Below are positions 48,751 to 61,478 of a stretch of DNA of 64,000 bases, piece after piece. A program made the position numbers and the translations under genes. Position 1 is the stretch's first letter, and every line of letters starts with the position of its first letter. The notes beneath the pieces were generated by a model that was given only the letters and a program-made list of their open reading frames with translations, had not been told where the DNA came from and made no database searches. The stretch comes from Stercorarius parasiticus (Eukaryota > Chordata > Aves > Charadriiformes > Stercorariidae): positions 527,327-591,326 of the forward strand of contig VWZL01002825.1 in assembly GCA_013396915.1 (NCBI GenBank). Direction: 5' to 3'.

Positions 48751-50295
48751 GGGTATTTAAAACTCAGAATTGTTTGTTTGTTTTTGTGGGTCACAGACAT
48801 CAAATGAATGCACTTGCTGCCTGACGACAGGACTGCAACGCTTATTCAGTCTTCTGGTATTTATCAGTTCAGACCTCACTCGGCCATGACTAGGTATTAT
48901 TATAAATTCAGCTACTGCAATATTTTCAGAAATATTCACAAATAAGATGTGAATGCTATTGAAACAACACCATCAGCATTATTGCTATTTAGCAGTATGT
49001 GGAGGTCTCGGACAGGACACTGCGGTGCCAAACACAGAGTCAAAGGTGGCCCCTGCCTCCGATACTTTCCAATCGGAGAGAACAACAGGCTGAAGAAGAG
49101 AAGGCGAAACAAGGCTAACAAAGGTGAATAGACTGAGAAGAACAAGAGAGACGAAACATAGCTGACCATCACTAAAATTCAATCGAATATTCACAAAAAC
49201 AGGTTTTGCAGAAACTGTCCAGAACTTTAGAAATAACCACAGTTCAAATGTAATGAGGATGCTGTGCTAGGGCTGAAGATACGGCAAGTCTCCTTGGGGA
49301 TGTGTTGCCCGATCTCTCCAGTTCCGGGTTGGTTGCTTGGAATTGCCTGTTGTTCTCAGCTGGTCCCACAACACAGTGAACTCCCTGGATGCTCTTCCGC
49401 TGCTCTGAGTGGCTTTGATCCACCTACGCATTGATCCTGCCTCCCTCAAGTTAAAGAAAAATATTGTATACTCTTCAGCAAGCGCTGGGCTGGACACAGG
49501 AGGCAATATCTCTCTGGTGGTAGGTGGGACCACTGGCCCTAGCAAACAGTTTCAGTGAAATGTGCAGGATTAGGTTTATAAATCCTAATTTGCTTGGATT
49601 CTACCCTAACAGTTTCATTCAAGGTCTGCTGAAATTAATTGTATTGCGTAAGGATTTCAGAAGCTAAGCCTTTGAGTGGAGGACGGTATTCAGGACTCCC
49701 GTGTCCTGATTAAACTTCATTTTAGATTCAGCAACTGAACAGATTTTTAAAACCTCTCATTCCACACCAGCAAAGTCACCTGTTTTCAGAAAGACGCTCA
49801 CTGGAAAATGTGGGCAGTCAGATTTCTTTGCGGTTCAGCCACTCCTATATTTGAAACACTGCTCTGAAAAAAAACTTGAGGCTTCTTAGACCTGGAAAGT
49901 GCAATTTGTCATAATCTCACCTCTTTTTGAAGAACTATCATTTTCTCTGAGTCTCTTATTTTGTTGTCCTTTCTGCACCTTATATAAAATCAATCTTTGC
50001 CCATTTCTTTCACATGACTCCTGCCTCTTGTCCCTCTTTTGCCCGTCCTTGTTTTAGAAATTGTTTGAGCTGATTCATATACGAAGCATAGGATGGGGCA
50101 AAGAACCTGGTTGATATTTCAGAAACGTCTTGTGGTTAATAAGTTCTGCTTGAGCTACGTAATTCCTGCACTGGCAGCTTTCAGTACTTCTCATGTGGAA
50201 ATTTCTTCATTGCCTTGCAAAGTAGATGCGTGTCTGGTTGTTATTCAGACACAAAGTGTGCTTTTTGAGAACTCCATAGGACAAAATGTTGAAGA

Positions 50296-50362
50296 AATAA
50301 TAATAATAAAAAATAAAGTATGTGGTATAATATATATTCTACTATAATAGACTATAATATAN
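50296..50362. repeat. ATA-rich tract with tandem ACTATAATAG
   Basis: An (ATA)n array (50296-50318) is followed by AT-rich sequence and two tandem 10-mers, ACTATAATAG and ACTATAATAT (50341-50360). It ends at an ambiguous base, N, at 50362, which probably reflects sequencing difficulty in the low-complexity run. Confidence 0.85.
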
Positions 50363-50812
50363 TCTTCTTTTCTGTAAAATTAGCTGCCACTATGACCCAC
50401 CAACCACAGCCCTTATTTAACACCTCTTCTTATATTATGAAGAAGAAGTATTTCAAGAGAGACTTGTCTGTTCAAGACAGGTTTCTGCTTCTGACAGTGT
50501 CATTTAATAGTGAGTACAATGCACTCTGTGGTTACAGGCAGGAAAACAACATAAAGTTTTCAATTCATTAAAAAAAGAAAAAAGACAAAGGCCTACTATA
50601 AAAATGGATTCCTGGAACGCAAACAGCAAGCAGAAGTCCAAGGAAAAACCCCAACCTACGTCAGGCCTAATATTTATCAGGAACCTGACACTAATGTGGT
50701 CATTTTTTGCTTGTTTACTGTTGAAATGAAGTTTATTCAAATTTGTAATCTACAAACTTTCCTTTTGGCTCCTGGGCTGAAAAGGGTACGTTGGGTTTGG
50801 ATGGAGTGGGTC

Positions 50813-50850
50813 GAAGGAGGAGAGGAAGAGATGAAAGGAAAGGGAGGAGG
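50813..50850. repeat. Polypurine tract with one interruption
   Basis: Thirty-seven of 38 bases are purines on the plus strand (the exception is T at 50832), rich in GGA and GAA units. Such tracts can form triplex DNA. There is no element context. Confidence 0.9.
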
Positions 50851-53291
50851 CAAGGAATAAAACCTGACTTGCCAAAAATGTAAGGTACATAAACTGAAAT
50901 TCTCTGCTGCTCATGTCTCCATTTCACAGTGGTGTGAATACTGAGTGTTTTAAAATCAGAAGCAAATTAAACTGGGGAGATTTTGCCCTTCTTTGCCCCC
51001 CAGACAATGTTGAAAAATGCTCAGGAAAACTTTTCAGAGAATCAGAGGTTACAGAAATAGTCTGTAACCCAAGCAGAAGCAGTTAATAATGTGCGTTGTC
51101 CAGGAGACTAGAAATTATTCTAAACCCTCCTAGAAAACAGCTGTAGCCCATTGCAGATTTCGGCTCATATCAGTAAAAAGCACAGAAACATTCACTGTAA
51201 ATGTGGGCGTTACGGCTGCTCCGTTTTCCCTGAGGTACCAAATGTGTAATCTTTGCTCCTCGGTCTCTGCGCAGATGTTGGTTTCACCCGCTGTGCACCA
51301 CTCACAGAAATTCAGTATCGTGGCTTTTGCCATGTTGGCCTCTTTCCACTCAGAATGATTTATTTATTTATTGGTTTATTCAGATCACAGACTGGTATCG
51401 ATGACAACATTTACATTTAAGATCTGCCATGAACACGAAAGACATTTTCAAATAAGAGCCTTATGGGGGTGTTCAGAGTCTGGTAGAGATGCCCTTCCAT
51501 TGAGATGCTCTTTCAAGTCTTGGTGAGGTACACAGAACGTTTATGGCTAAAATTAGTCATCTCCTTTCAGCAAGAACCTTTGATAATATGCACTACTTGT
51601 CTCCAACCCCCTCCCAGGTGAATTCCCTAAAAATGTCTTGAACCATTCTGCCTGCAGGAATAGAGCACATGAATACAACCGTAAAGGGGGGTTTATTAAT
51701 TTATAAGTAAATGATGTGGAATAAGTCTTATTTAAAAAAAAAATTACACAGCACAACCTTGCATTGGACAATAAAGCTATTTTCTTTGAAGAAACTGGAA
51801 TACAGAGCACAGTCTCTCCTTTCCATGAGCTGCTTGCCTGAGATAGAGCCCAAATGCAAAGAGGGACAGTGATGTGATGCATTAAAACTATGTTCTCTGG
51901 CTTGAGCTGTCCTTAGAAAATGATTGATCTACTTTCTCATATGAATTCATTTCAAGGGGCATCTTACCTGACTCTGTGTACTAAGATAACTCACTGAAGG
52001 AGCTATAGAAAAAAGATCATACAGAAATCATAAAACATCCGCAAACCACCCTAATGAGACCTAATTTAGTCTGTTTCGAGCTTTGATGAATTTTTTTTTC
52101 CTTCTAATGGCTCCCAGCTAAAATTTGTGTCTCAACCAAAGTTGAAATGATAAATAGCTTGTAGTCTACCACCACCAGGACAAATTTATAGCTGCCCACA
52201 TTACTTGGCAAAGGGAAAGGATTTTAGAAAGATTAAAAACGTTAGGAGGAGGCAGTAGATGGAGTAAAGGCTCCACTGGGAAAAAGAAGTTGAGATATCA
52301 AGGTCCGTATTGTATGAGACTGCCAACTAAGAGTGAGACAGAAAACCACCGAGTATTGCTGTTATCTCATTTTCATGAGCATAGAGATCTTCTCCCTTTT
52401 CATCTCGCATGGTTTTTTCCAAAATTAATTTGCTTTCCTAGCTCCAAAGAGGTTGCATCCCAAGTACTAAGCAAAACATCCCAACGCAAGCAAAGAAACC
52501 CCTGACGTTTTAGCTTTAGGAGTTTAAATTGTACACAAATGGCCTTCTTCCAAGCAGCAAATCTCTCAGCACGAAGTACAGCTTTTCTGACGGCCAGCTA
52601 GAAGTGTAACTACTATCTCCCTCAATATTTATTACCTAATTTGTTGATTTAGAGTTAAAGAATGGGAAAATATAAAGCTTTATGGCAAGTTAAGTGTAGG
52701 TTCCTAGTCTGAAAAGTGTACACTGTGCGCAGCCGAATAGTGGAAAGGAAATGGCATAGAGAAGACAGATGTGTGGGACACATCACAGGTTTGTTTCCAA
52801 GTTGGAAATAAACACATTTTTCACTCTTCTCCATTAAACTGTACTGCTTCTCTGGAGCAATGATAGCCACGCTGTCACCTTAAATAGGTATGTATAATTT
52901 ATTAATCATCCTGCTGTGTCCTGGGACGTGAAATGGTTACGTAGAGATAATGAGGAAAACACTATAATCAAGTCTTTGTAGCCATTTATTTGAGTTAAGA
53001 ACGAGGAATTCTCTCCGTCATTATTCTATACACCTTGTGCACTTTTTGGGAACATTGGCATGAGTGAGAGGAACATGTTGTGAAACTAAGCAAATACTTA
53101 CATAGGAATATTCCCGTACCATGTGTATTTACATAAATATTCATTTGAGAAGTATTTAATGGCCGCTTTGACAGGCTATGTGCTGAAGTGAGCTGAAATA
53201 ATACCCTGTAACTTGGTAACGGGTTACCCAGAGTAAATTTGGATCTAATTTACTTAGCAAAGATGAAGCTGGGAGATGCAGAGAGACTGAT

Positions 53292-53791
53292 GCTATGAGG
53301 AGCCCCAGGTGATGTGCCATGGGGCGAAGGAGGAGAGGAATTCCGCTTCCCTGGCAGAGCCCCGGGGACCAGAGCATCTCTGGGCACCAGAGGGAAATGC
53401 CCAGCTGGCACAACTTCTCGGCCCCGGGATATTCAGGCTGTGTGCTAGGGGCAAGGTTTGGCCCCAAAGTGCACGCAGTACACACATACAGTATGCAGGG
53501 TGCATGTGTGTGAAATGTTTCAATTACCTCTAAAATAATGTTTAACATGTTCCAGACATACTGCATTAAGCAAATACCCCAGCAGTATTTGAAGCATATT
53601 CTGTTTTTCATTTTAATAGATTGTAAATGTATTAAACACATGTTAAGAATATATTTCATATACTGCATTTGTAAAATATTATCAAATTTATATAGGCGGA
53701 AACCACAGAGCCACCACAGGATCGGCCCAAGAGCAATAGCATTTTGTAAGTTAACCTTTTAGCACCACTCTATCAGAAGGATTGACTGTCG
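53292..53791. other. GC-richer patch and longest open frame
   Basis: The interval 53292-53465 is GC-rich, but with few CpGs. A minus-strand frame with a true ATG runs for 170 codons (53668-53156), the longest in the window. The N-terminal part comes from AT-rich, internally repetitive DNA and the C-terminal part from the GC-rich patch. No domain, signal peptide or family resemblance is apparent. A chance frame is the simplest reading. Confidence 0.3.
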
Positions 53792-53843
53792 CATTTGATT
53801 TGATTTCATTTTATTTCATTCCATTCGATTTCATTTCGTTTTC
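53792..53843. repeat. Degenerate ATTTC/ATTTG pentanucleotide array
   Basis: About ten pentamer-like units of the ATTTC, ATTTG and ATTCC type occur in succession (GATTTGATTTCATTTTATTT and following). Interruptions suggest an old microsatellite. Confidence 0.85.
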
Positions 53844-55427
53844 AAAGAAGAGCCTCTAGGTGGAAACCCACCCTCTCATTAACCCTTTTAGCTGTAAAAT
53901 ATGAGCTGTATATAAAGTTTATACTGAGACATCTAAGGAAGAGGCTCTTGGGTTACCTGCTGTTGTGCAGAGACAGATGCTGAATGTCAGAGCTGAAAAA
54001 TTGCTCCTGTAGCCATATGACGAGATGTCTACTCCATGTTTTAAGGAACCCCCTCAAATCGTTTGATAGTGTTCAGCGTCTCTATTAAAAAGGAACGCCG
54101 GTGGATGTTTCAAAGCTGAAAACCATTACTGACTCAGAATTCAGCTCAGCTGCTCTCCCTCGGTCTTGCAAACTGTTGGAGCAAAGTGGAATTGGGTTTT
54201 CTTTTTTGTCCAAGCCAGGGAGAGTGGTTTAGGTTTGAAGAAGTATTCTGAGCCCGGACACCCTCGGGTTTCTTTCAGAGCAGAATCTAGAGCTAGGTCT
54301 GTTCCTTGGAAATTAATCCCATCTCCTCGCTGAGCTCAGCCAAAATCCTGGAAATCAACGCTTAACACGAAGCAGAGCTTAGTGTCCGTGAGACAACTTG
54401 ATTTAAAACCACGGGAATTAATACAGGTACCCATAAAGTACCACTCGTTCTTGAAGCGTATGGGAATCCAACACATTTCAAGGCTCAGCCTCCATTGCTT
54501 GTAATACAGGAATGATTTCAGTAGCTGGCTGCTACATTAGATTCTTCTCCTTTTATGTGGGTGAAAAAAGCAAAGCCAGCCCAGACCCACACTTTGCTAG
54601 TGAGAATTAAGACGTCCAAACTTCACACTTTGCGCCGTATTGAATGGGAATCCCATATTTTTAGGTGTCTGAGGCCCAGATGTACCAGAACCTCCTCATC
54701 TCTCAAATCACCCGCTTTGCTTCTCTGCTCCTCTCAGTTTGGGAGCATGGACAGCAGCCCGGGGACAGAAAATTGTCACTTCCAAAACTGGACTGGAATT
54801 ATTGGTTTTAGAGAACTCTAGAAAAAGCCACTGATGGGTGATGCAGAGGAAAGTGATTCTTCGTAACCCGGCAGAAGTTACCATCACACCAGTGCTCAGA
54901 TAAATCAGCCCAGGAACTCACCACAAACCGGCTTTCTAAGCATCCTGGAATCATGAGCTATATCGTGAAGTTTATAATTGATACATGGGTCCTATTTTTG
55001 CAACTTTTTCTAGAGCCTCCACTACTTTATAATCAAATTTAATAATGTAAATTTATTTTCAGCTAGAAAGCAGGTTTTTAGTAATAAGTGTTTTTCATCT
55101 CAGTAATGTATTAAAAACCAAATGTAGTAGATTAATGAGGAGGAATTTTTTTGATTGCAATTTGTATCAGGCTCTGCAGTCTGTAGTTGGGAACTTAATG
55201 AAGTGAAGTAGTCTGTTTTTCCCAGCGTGCTGAGCCGACAGCTTCTCCCTTTGGTGCTTCAGTTTGGAGAGCAGCTGGAGGTGTCACCGTCGTTCTCTCC
55301 ACTGTCACGGCTTCTCAGCTGCAGTAGAGATGGCTGTGCAAATGTAAGACAAGGGATTGAGTAATAACGGTCTGGAGGAGGCCAGCATTGCATGAAGTCG
55401 GTGTCCATCACTTTGTGAGGAAGAGGC
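53844..55427. other. Gene-free stretch
   Basis: No gene, transposon or RNA recognised. A plus frame at 54555-54821 has no known domain. Confidence 0.5.
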
Positions 55428-55600
55428 AGGGCTCCGGGGAGGTTTTGCTCAATGCTTTTCACCTCCGAGTCCACACGCGGCGAGGTTTTCCTGGCTGCGG
55501 CAGGACAGACGGAGCGGTGCAGCCTGTCTGGCTTCTGCGCGTCCTCCCTCCCTCCCGCGCCTCTCCCGCTGCAGCCCACTGGGACCGCACAACCCAGCTC
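55428..55600. promoter_or_regulatory. CpG cluster
   Basis: About 14 CpGs by hand count in roughly 170 bases, including ACGCGGCGAGG, CTGCGCGTCC and CCCGCGCC. A minus-strand frame of 116 codons spans 55609-55259, but its first codon is TTG, so the start is not credible. From its first in-frame ATG only about 50 codons remain. The protein is not recognised. An orphan CpG island is the main reading. Confidence 0.4.
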
Positions 55601-55629
55601 AGGCTTCAAACAGGTTCACAACAGGTTTG

Positions 55630-55659
55630 TTTTTTTTTTCTTTTTCTTTTTTTTCCCAG
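55630..55659 (+). other. Acceptor-like polypyrimidine tract
   Basis: An uninterrupted pyrimidine run of 28 bases (T-rich with single C, ending TTTTCCC) leads to AG at 55658-55659, the textbook form of a vertebrate 3' splice site. The sequence after it shows no convincing exon. It could equally be a T-rich low-complexity tract. Confidence 0.3.
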
Positions 55660-58600
55660 CTACTGAAAACGAGACGCTGGTACTATTTTTTCATCTTCAG
55701 TTTGAGCATTTTTAGCTAAAATGTGATGGTAGGACTGTCTTTCAGACTGGAAATTCTTACCTCACTGTCCAGCCCAGTACATGAAAGCATTCGTCAGCTT
55801 CACAGAAGCACACCATCAGCTTCTGCAATGGTGTCCTTTCCTTGTCTAGGAGTTTTCGGGGACTCTTGCAGCGTTGATGCATGCAGGGATCGGGACTTTT
55901 ATCAGGCTGAGAGCACTGAGCTACGGTAGCACACAGCAGGATGCCAGAATCCCACCTCGGTGCTGGTCTCCTCCAGGAAAACGAATTGCAAAGCTTTCAA
56001 AGGCAGTGCACAGGTGGAAAAGAAGATCCTGTAGAACAAGATGAGACCTTGGCATTATTACACGCTACCATTGTAACTGTATACTGTATTGACACTATAA
56101 AGTATATTGCCATTGACCTGTGGATATTCGGTTTCCATAGGTCTGCTGCAGTTCAGGAGATACATTACAGCTCTGAGTACATAAGATCAGACACATTATG
56201 AAGCTCCCCGTAAGAGTTATGACAGATGTGTCATAGTAACTTACTCATACTCTGAAAAAATATTAACTATGAAGTGTGTTGGTTTTTATAGGCTTATTTC
56301 ACACCATTATCCACTTAACTATCCAATAATGTACCAGGTATGTCCAACAAGCGGCAGGAGATATTTGCTGTGCTTTGACTTCCCAATTATTTTGAATGGA
56401 AGTTCAAGATGAAAGAGCAGTCAGACATTCTGAAAAAAACAGTCAAATATTCACCAGTGCCATAAAAGAATTCCCTTCCTCTCACTTTTAATAATGTAGG
56501 TTTTACCGTATCACATTTGATAAATGTATTAGTTCTCAGATTTGCAAATTTAAAGACTGAAAGGAGTTCCTTTCCCACTTTTCTATATAAAATGTGGGAT
56601 TCAGTTGTTTTAAAATGCTCTTCAGGCATGAGAAAAATCTTAATAAGCAATGCAGTCAAAATTTCAGTCTATGAAACCACCACCTTGCATTGCTTCTGAT
56701 TTGGATTTGTCCTTCCAAGCAGCTACTGTATGACCTAGTGAAGAAACAACTTCTGTAAGTGATTTTTCCCATATGATAGCATTTTCCTTTTCAGTAAATG
56801 TGCAGAATAACTCAGAGAAAGAGAGAGATCCCAGACTGCATTCTCAACGCAAAAATCAGAGTGTCTTTCTTAGCCAACAGATTCGCCAGGAATTCAGGTA
56901 ACGATTAAGGTTTTCTTGTTTTGGCCAATTCAAAAGCTGCTAACGTGAATTCAATAAAATCGCATTAATATGTTTGCAATACAGAGAGAAATGTAAAGCT
57001 CCTGCCCTGTCTTCCTTGCTTTTATTAAATGTGTGCATATAAATACTTTATATATTTAATATAATATGTTAAAGATTCTGGAGACACACAGGTAGGAGGG
57101 AGCAAAACCAGATGTTATCCTAATGAGAGCGGGACAGATACATGACCAGAGTCAAATAGGACAGAAAAGAACATAATAGTTACTTACCTATTCATACACA
57201 ATCATATTTTTGAAAGCCAAACACCGTAAATTCATTTGCTTTTTTTTTTCACATGGATTACCCTTGAATTCAATAGCTGTTAGAAGCCAAAATACTTTTC
57301 TTAAACTGATCATTAATGCCTAAAAGCCAAAGCTCAGGGGATATTTTTTTTTCTGTTCAAAATGGAAACATGTATTTGATACCAAAAGAAATATTGTATG
57401 TCTTTTTTTCCCCTTTATCGGATAACTTCTGTCGCCATAAGGTTCACACTGTCACATAATTTTCAGGAGACCCGCACACCTGGCTTCGATAGAGTTACAC
57501 CAGCGATGAATTTAACCTGCAAGTCTTTCTGTACAGCCATGAAATATGCGATAAGACACAAGGTTTGAGAGCAACCACCTTAAACCATGCTAAGATGGAT
57601 ATATTCGAGTTTTCCAGCTCTGGTAGGAGTCACGTTGAGTTCTGCTAAATGAGATTTGCTGAAGCAACACATTGTCCTTTTGTGACGTGAAGAGATAAAC
57701 TTGAATTGGGAATTAATACGCACGATCCACATCTGTCTCCTGCAAATCCTGCTCGGCTTCGTGCATTCAGAACAAATTCTAGGCAAGAGGCCACTGGGAA
57801 ATTGTCCAGTTCTCTGTACCCCATGCCCAGCTCTGTCAGACTGGCTGCAGAATAATTTATTTCATACAGTTCCTCTGGCCAAGGAAAACATATTTGCACC
57901 TTGTGGCAGGGAAGCTCTGCAATGAAGGCACTGTGTTGCAAATTATACACCCCAGGGGTTGACCTCAGCTCGTGTGCCTCCTGACCTGTAGGAAACGCCA
58001 CGCAAGTAGACGGGGGCAAATAAGAAATGCACTTTATTGGTCCTTATGCCTTCAGAAATCAATTTATAACCAATGGGGTGTGTTAACTTTCTCTTCACTT
58101 CATAAAAGTCCGTGATGAATTGATTTTGTTACTTTTTTATTTACAACTACAAGCAAGGTAAAATTTGTTTCTAAAAGGCTGAAGAAAGGACCCTTCAAAA
58201 CGAAATATCAAGATGTTGTTTTATGTCTCTCAGTGAATCTGGGCTGGGGGAGGGGGGAAATGGCTGTGTAGCCATACCCAAACTTAATTTCCGTATGTTT
58301 TCTCTGGAACGTATTTTTTAAAGGTATATTGGAATACCTTTTCATTGAAAACAACCCCCCCAACAAACTCCGTTCCTCGTTCCTATACCCCAGAAATAGT
58401 TTACATTGAAGGAGCTGAATGCAATGCTTTACCTTGATCATACCACGCCGCCGTGGAAAATTTTGTCACTGAAACCTGATTTGGGGCAAAACCATTACAA
58501 CTTAGAAGTCAGTGAGAGTGTTGCCACTGCATTCGGTGGGACCAGGAGCTCACCTTTCAGTTCCTCCTTTCAGTTGCTCCCTTTTTGCTCATGCCTTCCC

Positions 58601-58780
58601 AGGGGCTGTGACAGGAGTTTTCTTTATGGGTGGCTCACAAGGAGGACGGAAGGATGAGATTCTGCTACCACGGAGATTATCTGAACATGAAGGATTTCTT
58701 TCTGGATTGGACTTCCTTCCAAACTTTCATATGACTTTAATGCCAAATAATTCAGAGGAGCCTAAAGTTTCATGTCTCAT

Positions 58781-58830
58781 CTGACTCTGAGATGTCTGTA
58801 ACTGATGACTGACTCTGAGACTCTGTAACT
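58781..58830. repeat. Diverged short tandem duplication
   Basis: CTGACTCTGAGATGTCTGTA and eight more bases (58781-58808) are followed by a second copy (58809-58830) that lacks a few internal bases and shares CTGACTCTGAGA and CTGTAACT. Confidence 0.85.
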
Positions 58831-61462
58831 CAAAGCCAGTCTGATTTTTAAATCTTTTACAAGCCCTACCACCCCTAAATTTCAAGATTTTCTACTCTAC
58901 AGACTTCACCAGAAACCTGTTTCAAGGCTTCTCGGCTATTATTTTCATCAGTTCCTGGGGACATTATCAGAAGGGCCCAATCCAGCAGACATTTTTCTGT
59001 ATGAGAATGGTAAACCAGAACTTTGGCTGACGTAAATCAAGTTTCTGGTGAAGTCCCAACATCTGGCGTATTAGCATTCTTCAGATAAAAAGACAGCACA
59101 GGGGCTGCTCACATGAAGAAATTTACTCACGTATGTGTTTGCAGGACCTCATTCCTAACAACCTAAGACACCATATTATTCAAAAATAGTGCAAATTATG
59201 CTTTCAGTTATACTGGTGCCAATGCGATATAACTCCTTTGACAACTCATTGTGTTTACTTTGGCTTTCCAGTAGCCCAAGTTCAGTGAAATCACTGGAGT
59301 TTCTCTAGATTTACAATGGCATAACAAAAATTGGGAATCTGGATGTGGAGAACCCACGGTTGACTGAAGACATAATCATTCTCAAGAACTGCTGTGCTCA
59401 CCCTCCGTGAGAGGCTGCCGTGGGAAAATTATACGCACAGCAATTTGAGTGCATGTGTATTCTAATTGGAAATCAAAATGTTGTAGTGAAACGAAAGAGT
59501 CTAGTGCAGACATTAAAGTTATAAGATCTTTCAGCCTTTGGCTGAATTTCAGGTATTAAATTCCTCTGTCCCTTCTGCTGGAAATCCAGAGGATCTTTCT
59601 TGATACAGTGAATTTCATTTAAATTTTTACTGTGCATGGAGAGGACTCAAACTCAGTGTTTTGCTCAACTCAGGGCTACTCTAAAGCAGTTTTGAATCGT
59701 GTCCTATATCCTCCATGTAGTTCCTCTGACCCGTCCTGCTGCTTCTTTTCCAAGCTTGGAGGCAGGAGGGTGTCCCAAGAGCAAGGCTGTGAGCTCTGTC
59801 TGCTGTTGGCTTTACAGGCCGGGTCATGCCACAGGGTGGGGGTATGGATCTGTAGATGAGGGAAAATACGTTCCGAGAGACTCCCATACACCATGTCCTA
59901 TGAGGAACCAGCAGCGTGTCCAGCCTGTGGGACCCTGAAACCACAACCTAGGGAGTCACGAAAGAGCTCTTTTGAGAAAAATGGGAGGGACCTTGCTTTG
60001 AAATGTTGCACAGCGGTTTCCTACCTGAGGAAATGTGTGAAAGACTCGGCTCAGCTCCCACAAGGACTTAGCCCTGTTATCAAGTATATTTGGTTTCAGT
60101 CAACTTGCAAGAAAACAACTTTTCAATTCCTCGCTTTATTTAGTGGCTTCTGCTCAGCTCCACGCAGCCCAACAGAAAGGCTGAAGAGGAAGACACTTTG
60201 CTAATTCTCCTCTTGGATTTCTCTTTCTCAGCAACATTTGAGCGTGTAGCTAATTAAATCTTTCAGGATCACGTCTACTTGTTGCAGAACAAGTACAAAG
60301 GGTACCAGACTACCCATGCTGTTGTGTGTGGGGAGGTCTGCAGGAACTCCATCTCCTGTGTGGACTTTGTGTGTGTGAACTCCTTGCTGCATCCCAAGCT
60401 ACACCTTTTGGACTGCAATTTTATGGAAACATAATGGAAACAGAAAGATTCCTCCCTCTCATACCCTTCTTTGTCTGTGACTTTCCCGATGCTCGGTTAG
60501 ACACAACCCTCATAAAGAAATTGGCTGAAATGGGGGCTCAGAAGAAAGGGAGGTTTTGTGCGTAGGTGTGGGTATGTGGAAGGAGGTAGAAAGGGTAGCC
60601 TACCTACATTTTTAATAGTTTCTTTATGAGTGTGATACAGGTATTTTCCTATAATAAAACAGTAATGTTCCCAACCAGCAAGTGCTGTTCTTGGCATCTC
60701 ATTTTATTCCAATTTGCTTTTCTTGCAACTGTGGGCAAGATTCATGAAAGGGCCATGCCTAACAGGTAGGTAAGAGAAGGCACTATTTTTTATACAAATA
60801 AATGTCATTCCTAAATTATCTACTTTTAGAGAACTCCATATGGTTCTAGCCTGTCCATGCCTCTCTCCCACCTTCTAATTGGCAGCTGCCATGAAATACA
60901 GAAAGGTGATTAAATAGTGACTTGTTCCACTGAATCTGCAGCTAACCTTCTGCCAAAATTAAAGACAAATGAGTGCTTGCAAATATCAATAAGTAGAACT
61001 GATTTAGAAGTTTTCTTCAAAATGAATCAACCCCTGAAAATCATAGCTTTAATTTTTATCAATAAATGATGATTGTTAATGTTTCCTAACAACTCCTCAG
61101 GAAATGGCTGAAGATTTCCCATGTTTTTCAGAGAGTAAGCTCTCATTTCCGAAATTTTCTTACAGAAAACAGACCATACAATCAGGAAAGACCTATGAGT
61201 TGGAATCCAGGGAACAGAAATCTACTATATTCTGTTGTTTACCTCCAGCTGACCTCGGTAATCTCGTGTCATTTTGCTGTGCCTTCGTACGTCTGTAAAA
61301 ATCATGAACATCCTGCTCACTTCCACAAACCGTGTAGGAAAATATCTGTAAAGGAAATCCATCTGGGTCTGCCGAGAGCGATGCCGTGTCCTGGAGAGAC
61401 ACCTGAGTGAGCTCTGTGCTCCCTGGATGTATCTGCAGCTTTGTTATTTAATTAGAGTCTTC

Positions 61463-61478
61463 TATATTAATTAATATA
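61463..61478. repeat. Perfect 16-bp AT palindrome
   Basis: TATATTAATTAATATA is its own reverse complement. It contains TTAATTAA and could be a homeodomain dimer site or a small cruciform, or simply AT-rich chance. Confidence 0.85.

Larger units (their letters stand above)
47691..53291. other. Gene-free stretch
   Basis: No gene recognised. It contains a doubled homeodomain motif, an ATA-rich tract, a purine tract and a TTTA microsatellite (51358-51373). Frames at 48936-49194 and 49267-49545 are unrecognised and overlap antisense frames. Confidence 0.5.

Noticed and set aside
53156..53668. Calling the 170-codon minus frame a gene
   Set aside because: No domain, biased and patchy composition, and no splice or promoter support. 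Kept only as a point to check.
53550..53670. Diverged tandem repeat suggested by two ATACTGCATT copies
   Set aside because: Only 10 bases match and the flanks do not align, so it is within chance for AT-rich DNA.
55259..55609. 116-codon minus frame as a coding gene
   Set aside because: The first codon is TTG. Only about 50 codons follow the first ATG, and the protein is not recognised.
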